From CAWCLK01 sp963796225 (lineage in GTDB: Bacteria; Actinomycetota; Nitriliruptoria; Nitriliruptorales; Nitriliruptoraceae): 64,000 nucleotides of DNA. Location: NCBI GenBank assembly GCA_963796225.1, contig CAWCLK010000018.1:8074-72073 (forward strand), written 5' to 3'. The translations under genes and the position numbers were made by a program. This document shows positions 19,152-28,091 of the stretch, piece after piece. Numbering within the stretch: position 1 is the stretch's first letter; each line of letters begins with the position of its first letter. The notes below the pieces were generated by a model. That model ran no database searches. It had not been told where the DNA came from and saw nothing but the letters and a program-made list of their open reading frames with translations.

Positions 19152-20795
19152 TCAGGCCAGCCAGGCCGTGACGTCGGTCGGCAGCGCCGGCCGGCCGTCG
19201 ACGCGCGCCAGCTCGCCGCTGGCCACCAGGACCTCGCTGTGCTCGGGCAGCGGCACCGGTGCGTCGCCGAGGTTGGCGACCACGCGCACGGGGCCGTTCG
19301 TGAACGCCAGCACGTCGCCGCCGTCGAGCTCGCCGTCCCAGGTCAGCGACCCGGCACCGAGGTCGAAGCGGTGCCGCAGCCGCAGCGCCTCGCGGTACAG
19401 CTCGAGGGTGGAGCCGGCCACCCCGGCCTCCTGGTCGACGGCGTGGTCCGCGAAGGCCTTGGGCTGGGGCAACCAGGCCTCCCCCGTGGGCGAGAAGCCG
19501 TAGGCCGGGGCGTCCGCCTCCCACGGGATCGGGACCCGGCAGCCGTCGCGGCCCAGCACCTCGCCGTCCGTGCGCAGGAACGTGGGGTCCTGGCGCACCT
19601 CGGGCGGGAGCGTCGTGTGGTCGGGCAGGCCCAGCTCCTCGCCCTGGAAGAGGTAGGCCGAACCCGGCAGGCCCAGCATGAGCAGCGACGCCGCGCGGGC
19701 GCGGCGCAGACCGAGGTCGGCGTCCGGCTGCGGGTCGTCGGGTCCGATGCCGTTCAGGCGCGGCGTGCCGGGCTCGAGGGCCAGCCGCGTGGCGTGACGG
19801 AGCACGTCGTGGTTGCTGAGCACCCAGGTGGCGGGCGCCCCGACGCGACCCAGCTCCTCGAGCGACGCCGTGATCACCGTGCGCTGGTCGGCGGCCCGCC
19901 ATGGGGCCTCGAGGTACTCGAAGTTGAACGCCTGGTGCATCTCGTCGGGACGCACGTACCGGGCCATCCGCGGCAACGGGCTGACCCATGCCTCGGCCAC
20001 CAGCATGCGGTCGCCGTCGAACTCCTCCAGCACGCGGCGCCAGTCCCGGTAGATCTCGTGGACGTCGTCCTGGTCCCACATCGGCGGGGGCTCCCCGGCC
20101 TCGAAGGCGGCGATGTGGCTCGGCTCGTGCCACCAGTCGGGCAGGGAGGGCTCCTTGACCAGCGCGTGGGCGACGTCGACGCGGAACCCGTCCACGCCCC
20201 GCCGCAGCCAGAAGCGCAGGATGTCGCGGAACTCCTGGCGGACCTCGGGGTTGGTCCAGTCCAGGTCCGGCTGCTTGGCGTCGAACAGGTGCAGGTACCA
20301 CTGGCCCGGCGAGCCGTCGGGCTCGGTGATCCGGGTCCAGGCCGGGCCCCCGAACACGCTGTACCAGTTGTTGGGCGGCTCGTCGCCGTCCTCGCCCCGA
20401 CCGTCGCGGAAGACGTAGCGGGCGCGTTCGGGGCTGCCGGGTGGGGCCGCGAGCGCCGCCTGGAACCACGCGTGCTCGTCGGAGGTGTGGTTGGGCACCA
20501 GGTCGACGATCACCCGCAGGTCGAGCGCGTGGGCCCGGGCGATCAGCGCGTCGGCGTCGTCGAGGGTGCCGAACAGGGGGTCCACAGCGCGGTAGTCGGC
20601 CACGTCGTAGCCGGCGTCGGCGTGGGGCGAGACGTAGAACGGTGACAGCCACACGGCGTCGGCGCCGAGCTCGGCGACGTGGTCCAGCCGAGCGGTGATG
20701 CCGGGCAGGTCACCGACGCCGTCGCCGTCGCCGTCGGCGAACGAGCGGGGGTAGATCTGGTAGATGACCGCGTGTCGCCACCAGTCCATGGCCAT
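19152..20795 (-). CDS. GH13 alpha-glucosidase / alpha-amylase family
   Basis: 547 residues; hydrolyses alpha-glucosidic bonds in small maltooligosaccharides. An N-terminal (beta/alpha)8 barrel with IYQIYPRSFADGDGDGVGDL (a Ca-binding-type loop), VDLVPNHTSDEH, nucleophile Asp207 in GFRVDVAH, acid/base Glu268 in LVAEAW and Asp330 in LSNHD are all present. FNFEYLEAPWR and the C-terminal beta domain follow. No signal peptide, so it acts in the cytoplasm on imported sugars. It resembles actinobacterial alpha-glucosidases (AglA-like, GH13_23/30), but the exact linkage cannot be told. No sugar transporter adjacent. Confidence 0.92.
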   Translation of the reverse strand: MAMDWWRHAVIYQIYPRSFADGDGDGVGDLPGITARLDHVAELGADAVWLSPFYVSPHADAGYDVADYRAVDPLFGTLDDADALIARAHALDLRVIVDLVPNHTSDEHAWFQAALAAPPGSPERARYVFRDGRGEDGDEPPNNWYSVFGGPAWTRITEPDGSPGQWYLHLFDAKQPDLDWTNPEVRQEFRDILRFWLRRGVDGFRVDVAHALVKEPSLPDWWHEPSHIAAFEAGEPPPMWDQDDVHEIYRDWRRVLEEFDGDRMLVAEAWVSPLPRMARYVRPDEMHQAFNFEYLEAPWRAADQRTVITASLEELGRVGAPATWVLSNHDVLRHATRLALEPGTPRLNGIGPDDPQPDADLGLRRARAASLLMLGLPGSAYLFQGEELGLPDHTTLPPEVRQDPTFLRTDGEVLGRDGCRVPIPWEADAPAYGFSPTGEAWLPQPKAFADHAVDQEAGVAGSTLELYREALRLRHRFDLGAGSLTWDGELDGGDVLAFTNGPVRVVANLGDAPVPLPEHSEVLVASGELARVDGRPALPTDVTAWLA

Positions 20796-20809
20796 TCCTC
20801 CCTGCAGCG

Positions 20810-20841
20810 CGACGGGGCCGTCCCTGCAGACAGCCCCGTCG
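20810..20841 (-). terminator. terminator downstream of mdh
   Basis: CGACGGGGC and GCCCCGTCG form a perfect 9-bp stem with a 14-nt loop, 14 nt after the mdh stop and just before the GH13 start. It therefore separates the two transcripts on the minus strand. Confidence 0.6.
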
Positions 20842-20854
20842 TGCGGTCGTCGGA

Positions 20855-21844
20855 TCAGAGCATGTCCGAGACGGCCTCACGCTCGTCGGAGAGCTCCTCG
20901 ACGGAGCGGTCGAACTTGGCGCGGGCCCCGTCGGAGAGCTCGATGCCCTGGACGATCTCGTAGCCGCCGTTGCCGTCGGTGCGGACGGGGAAGCCGGAGA
21001 TCAGGCCCTCGGGCACGCCGTAGGAGCCGTCGGAGGGGACGGCCATCGACACCCACTGGCCGTCGGGCGTCGGCTGGCCGCCGGTCCAGTTGCGCACGTG
21101 GTCGATCAGCGCGTTGGCGGCCGACGCGGCCGACGAGGCGCCGCGGGCGTCGATGATGGCCTTGCCGCGCTGCTGGACGGTGGGGATGAACTCGTCCTCG
21201 AACCACGCGGCGTCGTCGATGACCTCGGTGGCGGGCTTGCCGGAGATCAGCGCGTTCTCGTAGTCGGGCACCATCGTCGGGGAGTGGTTGCCCCAGATGG
21301 TGAGGTTGGTGACCTCGCTGACCGGCACGCCGGCCTTCTGGGCCAGCTGCGTCAGGGCGCGGTTCTGGTCGAGGCGCACCATCGCGGTGAACCGGCCGGT
21401 GTCGACGCCGCTGGCGTTCGAGGCCGCGATCAGGGCGTTGGTGTTGGCCGGGTTGCCGACCACCGCGACCCTGACGTCGTCGGCGGCGTTGTTGGCGATC
21501 GCCTCGCCCTGCCCGGTGAAGATCGCACCGTTGTCCTTGAGCAGGTCGGCGCGCTCCATGCCGGGGCCGCGCGGCTTGGCGCCGACGAGGCAGGCGACGT
21601 TGACGTCGGTGAAGCCCTCGGCCTGGTCGGCGGTCAGCACCATGTCCTGCAGCAGCGGGAAGGCGCAGTCGTCGAGCTCCATCGCGACACCCTTCAGCGC
21701 GTCGAGCGCGGGGGGGATCTCGATGAGGTTCAGGGCGACCGGGGTGTCGGGGCCGAACATCGCCCCGGAGGCGATGCGGAAGACCAGGGCGTAGCCGATC
21801 TGGCCGGCGGCACCGGTGACGGCGACGCGGACGGGCGTGCTCAT
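20855..21844 (-). CDS. mdh: malate dehydrogenase
   Basis: 329 residues; interconverts malate and oxaloacetate with NAD, a TCA-cycle step next to succinate dehydrogenase. The NAD fold VAVTGAAGQIGYALVFRIASG, GAKPRGPGMERADLL with substrate-binding Arg, VGNPANTNA, the catalytic DQNRA block and IWGNHSPTMVPD with the catalytic His are all canonical for the type that resembles cytosolic/actinobacterial enzymes. ATG 21844 is preceded by GAGGAG. Intact. Likely promoter TAGGCT at 21894-21899. Confidence 0.96.
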   Translation of the reverse strand: MSTPVRVAVTGAAGQIGYALVFRIASGAMFGPDTPVALNLIEIPPALDALKGVAMELDDCAFPLLQDMVLTADQAEGFTDVNVACLVGAKPRGPGMERADLLKDNGAIFTGQGEAIANNAADDVRVAVVGNPANTNALIAASNASGVDTGRFTAMVRLDQNRALTQLAQKAGVPVSEVTNLTIWGNHSPTMVPDYENALISGKPATEVIDDAAWFEDEFIPTVQQRGKAIIDARGASSAASAANALIDHVRNWTGGQPTPDGQWVSMAVPSDGSYGVPEGLISGFPVRTDGNGGYEIVQGIELSDGARAKFDRSVEELSDEREAVSDML

Positions 21845-21893
21845 GGGGGTGCTCCTCGAAATCGGGGCGGGAACGTGGTCGGCACTGGCCGCG

Positions 21894-21899
21894 AGCCTA
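21894..21899 (-). promoter_or_regulatory. candidate -10 box (TAGGCT) for mdh
   Basis: TAGGCT on the minus strand 50 nt before ATG 21844, in the divergent gap with the methyltransferase gene. Confidence 0.4.
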
Positions 21900-21932
21900 G
21901 CCATGCGGTCCGGGGCGCCTCCCGGCCACCCC

Positions 21933-21938
21933 TACCCT
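21933..21938 (+). promoter_or_regulatory. candidate -10 box (TACCCT) for the methyltransferase
   Basis: TACCCT on the plus strand 41 nt before ATG 21980; same TANNNT form as other upstream hexamers here. Confidence 0.4.
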
Positions 21939-21979
21939 GTCCGACGCCACGGCGAACGCCCGCGACCGGAAGGACGCGC

Positions 21980-22606
21980 ATGTCCCTGCAGGTCCTCGAC
22001 CGGCTCTTCGCCGCGCTCTACGACCGGGTGCTCGCGCCCAGCGAGGCGCACGGACTGGCGGCGATGCGCGAGGAGCTGATCGCTCCGCTCGACGGCACGG
22101 TGGTCGAGATCGGCGCCGGCACGGGGCTGAACCTGCCGCACGTCCCGGACGCCGTCGACCGCTGGCTCGCCACCGAGCCGGACCGGTTCATGGCCGCCCA
22201 CCTGCGCGAGCGGGCCACCGACCCGCGCATCGAGGTCGTGGAGGCGCCCGCCCAGGCACTGCCGTTGGCCGACGGGGCGGCCGACCACGCCGTGGTCACG
22301 CTGGTGCTGTGCACCGTGGAGGACCCGACGGCCGCGGCCCGCGAGCTCGCCCGTGTCGTGCGACCCGGTGGCACCGTCGCGCTGCTCGAGCACGTCGTCG
22401 CCGACCACCCCGGCTGGGAGCGAGCCCAGCGGGTGATCGAACCGGTCTGGAAGGTCGGGGCGCGGGGCTGCCGCCTCACGCGGGATCCCGTCGATGCGCT
22501 CGAGGCCGCGGGCTTCGACACCTCCGGGCTGCGCGAGTGGCAGGTCCCCGACGCGCCGACGCTCATCGCGCGAGCCCGGGTGGGGCACCTGGTCCGGCGA
22601 GGATGA
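21980..22606 (+). CDS. class I SAM-dependent methyltransferase
   Basis: 208 residues with the seven-strand Rossmann methyltransferase fold: motif I VVEIGAGTGLNLPHV near residue 38, LPLADGAADHAVVTLVLCTVEDP as motif II/III, and RVVRPGGTVALLEHV. The closing part (WKVGARGCRLTRDPVDALEAAGF) is typical of the UbiE-like/METTL7-like methyltransferases, whose targets are often small lipophilic or thiol compounds; the substrate here is unknown. ATG 21980 has GGAAGGA at good spacing. Divergent from mdh; its stop lies 3 nt from the stop of the converging lipoprotein gene. Confidence 0.85.
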   Translation: MSLQVLDRLFAALYDRVLAPSEAHGLAAMREELIAPLDGTVVEIGAGTGLNLPHVPDAVDRWLATEPDRFMAAHLRERATDPRIEVVEAPAQALPLADGAADHAVVTLVLCTVEDPTAAARELARVVRPGGTVALLEHVVADHPGWERAQRVIEPVWKVGARGCRLTRDPVDALEAAGFDTSGLREWQVPDAPTLIARARVGHLVRRG

Positions 22607-22609
22607 GCC

Positions 22610-23170
22610 TCACTCCGCCCCGTCGAGGATCGAGCGGGGCCCGACCTCCTCGTCGAGGGTGATCGAGGTGGACTTGTACTGGGCGATCTCGATGCAGGCC
22701 TGGGGCTCGTCGGCTGGGACGTTGCCCTCGAGGACCGTCAGGGTGATCGCGTCCTCGGCGTAGTCGACCTGGACCTCGGAGAGGGCGTTGCAGGGTGCGA
22801 CGCCCGACCACCAGTAGACGGTGACCTGGGTCTGGTCGTCCGGGGCGACGTCGATGCGGTCCCACCCGACGGGGTGGACGTTCTCGAGCCCGTCGGTGGG
22901 CTCGACCTGGGTGGCCTGGGGCGTCTCCCCGCCGTCGGTGACGGGGGCGTCCGGGTCGGCCACGGGGAGGCCGTCCGGCGGCGGGGCGCCCATGTCCCCG
23001 CCGGTGTCCTGGCAGTCGTCGGCCCCGGCGAGGCAGGCGCCCGCAGCGGGAGGCGCGGCCGCGACGTCGCCGTCCTCGGAGCTGTCGGCGGCACCGCAGG
23101 CAGTGGCCGCGAGGGCCAGGACGGCGACGGAGGCGAGCAGGAGTCGTGGTCGGGTCAGGTGGCGGGTCAT
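22610..23170 (-). CDS. putative lipoprotein, unknown function
   Basis: 186 residues. The N-terminus is Arg-containing with a hydrophobic stretch LLLASVAVLALAATACG whose Cys is a plausible lipidation site. A Pro/Asp/Gly-rich linker with two further Cys (CLAGADDC) follows. The C-terminal 80 residues (QVTVYWWSGVAPCNALSEVQVDYAEDAITLTVLEGNVPADEPQ) form a beta-rich domain with Cys pairs. It recalls small actinobacterial lipoproteins of unknown role. ATG 23170 chosen because the signal starts there. It faces away from the permease gene across a 144-bp gap. Confidence 0.65.
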   Translation of the reverse strand: MTRHLTRPRLLLASVAVLALAATACGAADSSEDGDVAAAPPAAGACLAGADDCQDTGGDMGAPPPDGLPVADPDAPVTDGGETPQATQVEPTDGLENVHPVGWDRIDVAPDDQTQVTVYWWSGVAPCNALSEVQVDYAEDAITLTVLEGNVPADEPQACIEIAQYKSTSITLDEEVGPRSILDGAE

Positions 23171-23300
23171 GCGGTGACACCCTCGGGGTCGGGAACGTGG
23201 GCTGGTCGGGTCGCTGGTGGGACGCCGCAGCGGGCACGACGGTTGCACACGCGCGGACACGGATGGTCGACCGGCCGGGGGGCGGGCGGTCACCGCCCCA

Positions 23301-23306
23301 TACGGT
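23301..23306 (+). promoter_or_regulatory. candidate -10 box (TACGGT), start codon 8 nt away
   Basis: TACGGT ends 8 nt before ATG 23315. That spacing would put the transcription start at or next to the A of the ATG, so the permease mRNA may be leaderless; no ribosome site is visible. Confidence 0.4.
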
Positions 23307-23314
23307 CGCCCGCA

Positions 23315-24413
23315 ATGACTGACCCCCGACCTGCCGCGGACACCGACGCGAGCCCGAGGCTCGCGTGGCTGACCCATCCGAATCCGCTGGTGCGATGGGG
23401 CGGCCGCGCCTGGCTGCTGCTGGGGCTGCTGCTGGTGGGCTGGGCACTGTGGCACCTGGCCGGGATCCTGCGCCTGGTCATCGCGCCCCTGGCGATCGCC
23501 CTGTTCCCCGCAGGGGTCCTCATGCCGGTCGTGGACTGGCTGGACCGCCGTGGGTGGCGCCGCGGACTGGCCGCGTTCGTCGGCACCTTCGCCTTCGTGG
23601 TCGTCCTGGTCGGCGTGCTCGTGCTGCTCGGGTGGCAGATCAGCGAGCAGCTGTCGGGGATCGCGGACCAGGTGGGCCAGGCCTGGAAGGACCTTCGGAC
23701 GTCGATCGGCGACCCCTCCTGGCTGCCCACGACGCTGGACCCGTCCGCGCTCATGGGGTCCAGCACGGGGTCCGGCTCCTCCGGCGGCGGAGCCAGCGGT
23801 GGCACCGCCCAGGCGGCCGTTGGTGTCGGACGCACGCTGGTGACGGTCAGCGGACAGCTCTTCCTCGGGCTGGTGGCCCTGTTCTTCTACCTGCGTGACG
23901 GACGGCTGATCGGCAGGTTCCTCGCCGGGCTGTTCCCCGCCCGCCACGAGGACGACGCCAAGGAGATCGGCGAACGGACCTGGGCCACGGTGACCGCCTA
24001 CATCCGCGGCCAGACCATCGTCGCCCTCGTCGACGGCACCCTGTTCGCGCTCGGCCTGTTGCTCTCGGCGTCCCACTGGCCTTCGTGCTCGGCGCGATCG
24101 TCGCGCTCGGTGCCTACGTCCCGGTGCTGGGCTCGATCGTGGCCGGAGCCATCGGCGTCGTCGTCGCGCTGGTCAGCGGCGGCCCCGTCAAGGGGCTGCT
24201 GGCCCTCGCCCTGATCATCGCGGTGCAGCAGCTCGAGGGCACGTCGTCGCCCCCTACGTCCTGGGCCGCGAGCTGGCGATCCACCCGCTCGTGGTGGTGG
24301 TCGCCGTGACCGCGGGGGCGGCGCTGCTCGGACCGTTCGGGGCGCTCATCGGTGTGCCACTGGCGGCGGCCGTGCACCAGTCCGCCGCCTACGTGCGTGC
24401 CGAGGTCGCCTGA
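23315..24413 (+). CDS. AI-2E family transporter (PerM-like), two frameshifts
   Basis: Polytopic inner-membrane permease family named after the E. coli AI-2 exporter; real substrates vary. The first 250 residues contain WLLLGLLLVGWALWHLAGILR, the pair of spans at residues 70-105, a Gly/Ser linker (STGSGSSGGGASGG) and YIRGQTIVALVDGTLFALGL. Near 24070-24080 and again near 24243-24250 one base is missing (or two extra). The restored text reads VPLAFVLGAIVALGAYVPVLG, ALALIIAVQQLEG, then VVAPYVLGRELAIHPLVVVV, the strongly conserved C-terminal block. Restored length about 366 residues. Unlike most other shifts in the window, these are deletions. Confidence 0.78.
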
Positions 24414-24426
24414 CCGGCGGGAGGGC

Positions 24427-25305
24427 TCAGTCCTGGCGTCGCGGCAGGCCCCGGCGGACCCGCGCAGCCTCGAGGGTGTTCTGCAGCAGCATGGCGCGGG
24501 TCATCGGGCCGACGCCGCCGGGCACCGGGGTGATCGCCCCGGCGACCTCGGACACGGCGTCGAAGTCGACGTCGCCCACCAGCTTGCCGTCGTCGTCGCG
24601 GTTGGTGCCCACGTCGATCACGACGGCCCCGGGACGGATCATGTCGGCGGTCACCAGGCCGCGCCGCCCCGCGGCCGCCACGACCACGTCGGCGCGGCGG
24701 CAGACCTCGCCGAGGTCGCGCGTACGGGAGTGGGCGATCGTGACGGTGGCGTCACGGCCCTTGAGGGTCAGCATGTTCGACAGCGGCCGCCCGACGAGGT
24801 TGGAGCGACCCACGACGACGACCTCGGCGCCGGCCGTGTCGACGTCGGCCTCGGCGAGCAGCTCGAGCACCCCGTAGGGCGTGCACGAGAAGAAGGTGGG
24901 GTCGCCGACGGCCAGGCGCCCCGCCGTGTAGGGGTTCAGGGCGTCGACGTCCTTGTCGGGGCTGATCAGCTCCTGGACGGGGCGCGGGTCGAGGTGGTCG
25001 GGCAACGGCAGCTGGACGAGGATCCCGTCGATCGCGTCGTCGTCGTTGAGCTCGCGGACCAGGGCCTCGAGGTCGTCCTGCGTCGTGTCCGCGGGCAGCT
25101 CGACCTGCCGGGAGGCGATCCCGACCGACTCGCAGTCGCGGTGCTTCATGCCGACGTAGACCTTGCTGGCCGGGTCGTCCCCGACGAGCACGGCTGCCAG
25201 GCCCGGCGTGACGCCGTGGTCGCGTTCGAGGTCGGCGACCTCGGTGGTGATCCGGTCCCGGACGCGGGCGGCCAGGGCCTTGCCGTCGATGATGGAGGCG
25301 GTCAT
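24427..25305 (-). CDS. folD: bifunctional methylene-THF dehydrogenase / methenyl-THF cyclohydrolase
   Basis: 292 residues; converts 5,10-methylene-THF to 10-formyl-THF in two steps. Catalytic Lys54 is in KVYVGMK with Tyr50 four residues before. DGILVQLPLPDHL is the folate-site motif, VVVVGRSNLVGRP is the NADP fold and AITPVPGGVGPMT closes the family signature. It is the last gene of purN-purH-osmC-folD, 3 nt after osmC. The product 10-formyl-THF is the cofactor used by both PurN and PurH, so the operon joins consumers to their supplier. Confidence 0.95.
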   Translation of the reverse strand: MTASIIDGKALAARVRDRITTEVADLERDHGVTPGLAAVLVGDDPASKVYVGMKHRDCESVGIASRQVELPADTTQDDLEALVRELNDDDAIDGILVQLPLPDHLDPRPVQELISPDKDVDALNPYTAGRLAVGDPTFFSCTPYGVLELLAEADVDTAGAEVVVVGRSNLVGRPLSNMLTLKGRDATVTIAHSRTRDLGEVCRRADVVVAAAGRRGLVTADMIRPGAVVIDVGTNRDDDGKLVGDVDFDAVSEVAGAITPVPGGVGPMTRAMLLQNTLEAARVRRGLPRRQD

Positions 25306-25308
25306 GAC

Positions 25309-25743
25309 TCAGTCCTCGATGTGGACGGTGACGGGGGTCCCGGACTCGACGGTCCGGCTGACCGTGCAGGTGCGGTCGTGGGAGGTGCGTGCGGCGCGGG
25401 GCAGCATCTCGCGCGCCTTGTCGCCGGCCTCGCCGTCGGGGAAGCCCACGCGGAACGTCAGCGTGATGTCCTGCAGGATGTTGCCGACGCCGTCGCGGAC
25501 CTTGTCGGCCTCGACGACGACCTCGAAGTGGTCGAAGTCCGACCGGCGCCCCGTGACCATGTCGACGTCGATGGCCGAGCACCCGCCGATGGCGGCCAGC
25601 AGCAGCTCGACCGGGGAGAAGCCCTGCTCGTGCTTCGACCCGAAGTCGAGCGTGATGCCACGCGGGTTGGTCGCCCGGTAGACGCCGGTGTCGAGGCGTT
25701 CGAGCGTCACGCGGCGATGGTCGCGAGCGTCGTCGTCCGACAT
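25309..25743 (-). CDS. OsmC family protein
   Basis: 144 residues. OsmC/Ohr proteins reduce organic hydroperoxides with two Cys. Here the pair is in IGGCSAIDVDMV and DRTCTVSRTVE, matching the YhfA-like OsmC branch (TNPRGITLDFGSKHEQGFSPVELLLAAI is the typical start). It lies 11 nt after purH and 3 nt before folD. This is an unusual place for a peroxide-handling protein, in the middle of a purine/one-carbon operon. Peroxidase role inferred from family; in this branch the substrate is not established. Confidence 0.88.
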   Translation of the reverse strand: MSDDDARDHRRVTLERLDTGVYRATNPRGITLDFGSKHEQGFSPVELLLAAIGGCSAIDVDMVTGRRSDFDHFEVVVEADKVRDGVGNILQDITLTFRVGFPDGEAGDKAREMLPRAARTSHDRTCTVSRTVESGTPVTVHIED

Positions 25744-25754
25744 GCTCGGCTCCT

Positions 25755-27299
25755 TCAGTGGCGGAAGTGGCGGCGCCCCGTCATGACCAGCGGGATGCCG
25801 GCCTCGTCACACGCGGCGACGGTCTCGTCGTCGCGCTTGGACCCGCCGGGCTGGACGATGGCCCGGATCCCGGCGGCGATGGCGGCGTCCGGACCGTCGC
25901 GGAACGGGAAGAACGCGTCGGAGGCCAGCACGGCCCCCTGGTGGCGGCCGTTCGACTTCTCGACGGCGATGCGGACCGAGTCGACGCGACTCATCTGGCC
26001 CGCCCCGACGCCGACGACGGCACGGTCGTTCGTGAGCACGATGGCGTTGGACTTGACGTGCTTGCTGGCCATCCACGCGAACCGCAGCTCGGCCATGGTG
26101 GCCTCGTCCGGCTGGGCCTGCGACGCGACGTGCCACTCGTCGAACGGCTCGCCGCCGACGTCGCCGTCCTGGACGAGCATCATCCCGTCGATGGACCGCA
26201 GGGTGCGCACGGCGTCGGGGGCGGCGACGTCGTCGACGACCAGCAGGCGCAGGTTGGCCTTCTCGGTCAGCACCTCGAGCGCGTCGTCGTCGAAGCCCGG
26301 GGCGATCACGACCTCGGTGAACACCTCGGCGATGCGCATGGCCGTGTACCCGTCGATGCGGCGGTTGGCCGCGACGATCCCCCCGAAGGCGGACACCGGG
26401 TCACCCGCCAGGGCCTTGACGTAGGCCTGCTCGAGGCTGTCGTCCAGGGCCAGGCCCGCCGGGTTCGTGTGCTTGATGATGGCCACGCACGGCTCGGCGA
26501 AGTCGGCCACCATCCCGAGCGCGGCGTCGGTGTCCACGTAGTTGTTGTAGGACATCTCCTTGCCGTGCAGCTGCCGCGCCGCCCCGAGCCCGTGGTGGGG
26601 GTCCAGCGCGTCGACGTAGGCCGCCGCCGACTGGTGCGGGTTCTCGCCGTAGCGCAGCGGGTCGCCACGGCGTTCGAGCGAGACGTGCACGTGCGTGGGG
26701 AAGTCGTCCTCGCGGTGGAACCAGTTGGCGATGGCGGCGTCGTAGCCGGCGACGTGGTCGAAGGCCTTGGAGGCGAGGTGGCGGCGGTCCTGCCAGGACA
26801 GCCCGTCCTGCTGGTCGAGCTTCTCGACCACCCACCCGTAGTCGGACGGGTCGACGACGACGCCGACGTGGGCGAAGTTCTTGGCGGCGGCGCGGACCAT
26901 CGTCGGACCGCCGATGTCGATCATCTCGATGACGTCGTGGTCGGGCGCCCCGGACGACACGGCGTCCTGGAACGGGTAGAGGTTGCCGACCACGAGGTCG
27001 ATGGGCTCGACGCGCAGCTCCTCGAGCTGGCGGCGGTGATCGGGCTTGTCACGATCGGCGAGCAGGCCGGCGTGGATGCGCGGGTGCAGGGTCTTGACCC
27101 GCCCATCGAGGCACTCGGGGAACCCGGTGAGGTCGGCGACCTCGGTCACGTCGACGCCGGCCTCGCGGATCCGGGCGGCGGTGGAGCCGGTGGACACGAT
27201 CGCGACGCCGTTGCGTGCCAGTCCGCGGGCGAGGTCCTCGAGCCCGTCCTTGGCATACACGCTGACGAGGGCGCGGCGGATCGGGGTGACGTCCGGCAT
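25755..27299 (-). CDS. purH: AICAR transformylase / IMP cyclohydrolase
   Basis: 514 residues; last two steps of IMP synthesis. The N-terminal IMP cyclohydrolase domain carries VSTGSTAARIREAG, the KTLHPRIHAG loop and NLYPFQ. The C-terminal transformylase has GKEMSYNNYVDTDAAL, IIKHTNPAG and SDAFFPFRDG. ATG 27299 has AGGAG just upstream. Follows purN by 25 nt. Uses 10-formyl-THF from FolD, encoded in the same operon. Intact. Confidence 0.96.
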   Translation of the reverse strand: MPDVTPIRRALVSVYAKDGLEDLARGLARNGVAIVSTGSTAARIREAGVDVTEVADLTGFPECLDGRVKTLHPRIHAGLLADRDKPDHRRQLEELRVEPIDLVVGNLYPFQDAVSSGAPDHDVIEMIDIGGPTMVRAAAKNFAHVGVVVDPSDYGWVVEKLDQQDGLSWQDRRHLASKAFDHVAGYDAAIANWFHREDDFPTHVHVSLERRGDPLRYGENPHQSAAAYVDALDPHHGLGAARQLHGKEMSYNNYVDTDAALGMVADFAEPCVAIIKHTNPAGLALDDSLEQAYVKALAGDPVSAFGGIVAANRRIDGYTAMRIAEVFTEVVIAPGFDDDALEVLTEKANLRLLVVDDVAAPDAVRTLRSIDGMMLVQDGDVGGEPFDEWHVASQAQPDEATMAELRFAWMASKHVKSNAIVLTNDRAVVGVGAGQMSRVDSVRIAVEKSNGRHQGAVLASDAFFPFRDGPDAAIAAGIRAIVQPGGSKRDDETVAACDEAGIPLVMTGRRHFRH

Positions 27300-27324
27300 G
27301 GGTCGCTCCTGTGGGCGAGTGGTG

Positions 27325-27954
27325 TCAGGGTGTCGCGTCGTCAGTGATGCGCACGCGGCGGCCGTCGAGGTGCACGCGGTCGTGGCAGAGCAGCTTCACG
27401 CAGGCGGGCAGCAGCTCGTGCTCGACGGCCTTGATCCGGTCGTGCAGCGAGGACTCGTCGTCGTCCTCGCGGACCTCGACGGCGCGCTGGGCCAGGATGG
27501 GGCCGTGGTCGACCTGCTCGTCGACCAGGTGGACGGTGCAGCCGGTCAGCTTCACGCCCCACTCGAGGGCCTCGCGCACCGCGTGCGCCCCGCGGAAGCC
27601 CGGCAGGATCGACGGGTGGGTGTTCACCACGCGCCCCGGCCACTGCCCGAGGAACGCGCCGGTGAGGATGCGCATGAAGCCGGCCAGCACCACGACGTCG
27701 GGGCGGTGTGCCTGCAGCTGCTCGACGAGCGCGCGTTCCCAGGTGGCCCGGTCCGGGTGCTCGTCCACGGCCGTGGCGACGGTGGCGATGCCGGCCGCCC
27801 GGGCGCGGTCCAGGCCCCCCGCGTCGTGACGGTCGGACCCGACCACGACGACCTCGCCGCCGAAGCCCGGATCGGCCTCGATGGCGTCCAGCAGGGCCTG
27901 CAGGTTGGTCCCCGACCCGGACACGAGCACGGCGAGGCGCGAGCGGTCGGGCAC
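27325..27954 (-). CDS. purN: phosphoribosylglycinamide formyltransferase
   Basis: 209 residues; formylates GAR in purine synthesis. LVSGSGTNLQALLDAI is the phosphate-binding start. Catalytic Asn111 and His113 are in VNTHPSILPGF and Asp149 in EQVDHGPILAQ, spaced as in the E. coli enzyme (106/108/144). First gene of purN-purH-osmC-folD. The 137-bp gap upstream is shared with the divergent CWB2 gene. Confidence 0.95.
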   Translation of the reverse strand: MPDRSRLAVLVSGSGTNLQALLDAIEADPGFGGEVVVVGSDRHDAGGLDRARAAGIATVATAVDEHPDRATWERALVEQLQAHRPDVVVLAGFMRILTGAFLGQWPGRVVNTHPSILPGFRGAHAVREALEWGVKLTGCTVHLVDEQVDHGPILAQRAVEVREDDDESSLHDRIKAVEHELLPACVKLLCHDRVHLDGRRVRITDDATP

Positions 27955-28016
27955 GGGCGTCCTCGGGACGGTCGGGACGTGAGGTGGGCGGGGCGTGCAG
28001 CCTAGTCACGCGCCGG

Positions 28017-28022
28017 TAGCGT
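28017..28022 (+). promoter_or_regulatory. candidate -10 box (TAGCGT) for the CWB2 gene
   Basis: TAGCGT 69 nt before ATG 28092 in the divergent gap with purN. Confidence 0.3.
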
Positions 28023-28091
28023 CTCCGTCGGGGCGCCGGAACCGCACATCCACGGCCACACCGGCACGTGACCATCGCACGGGGAACCACC

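Noticed and set aside
25309..25743. OsmC gene as a misread shadow of purH or folD
   Set aside because: It has its own family motifs, both Cys and its own frame with only 3- and 11-nt gaps; it is real.
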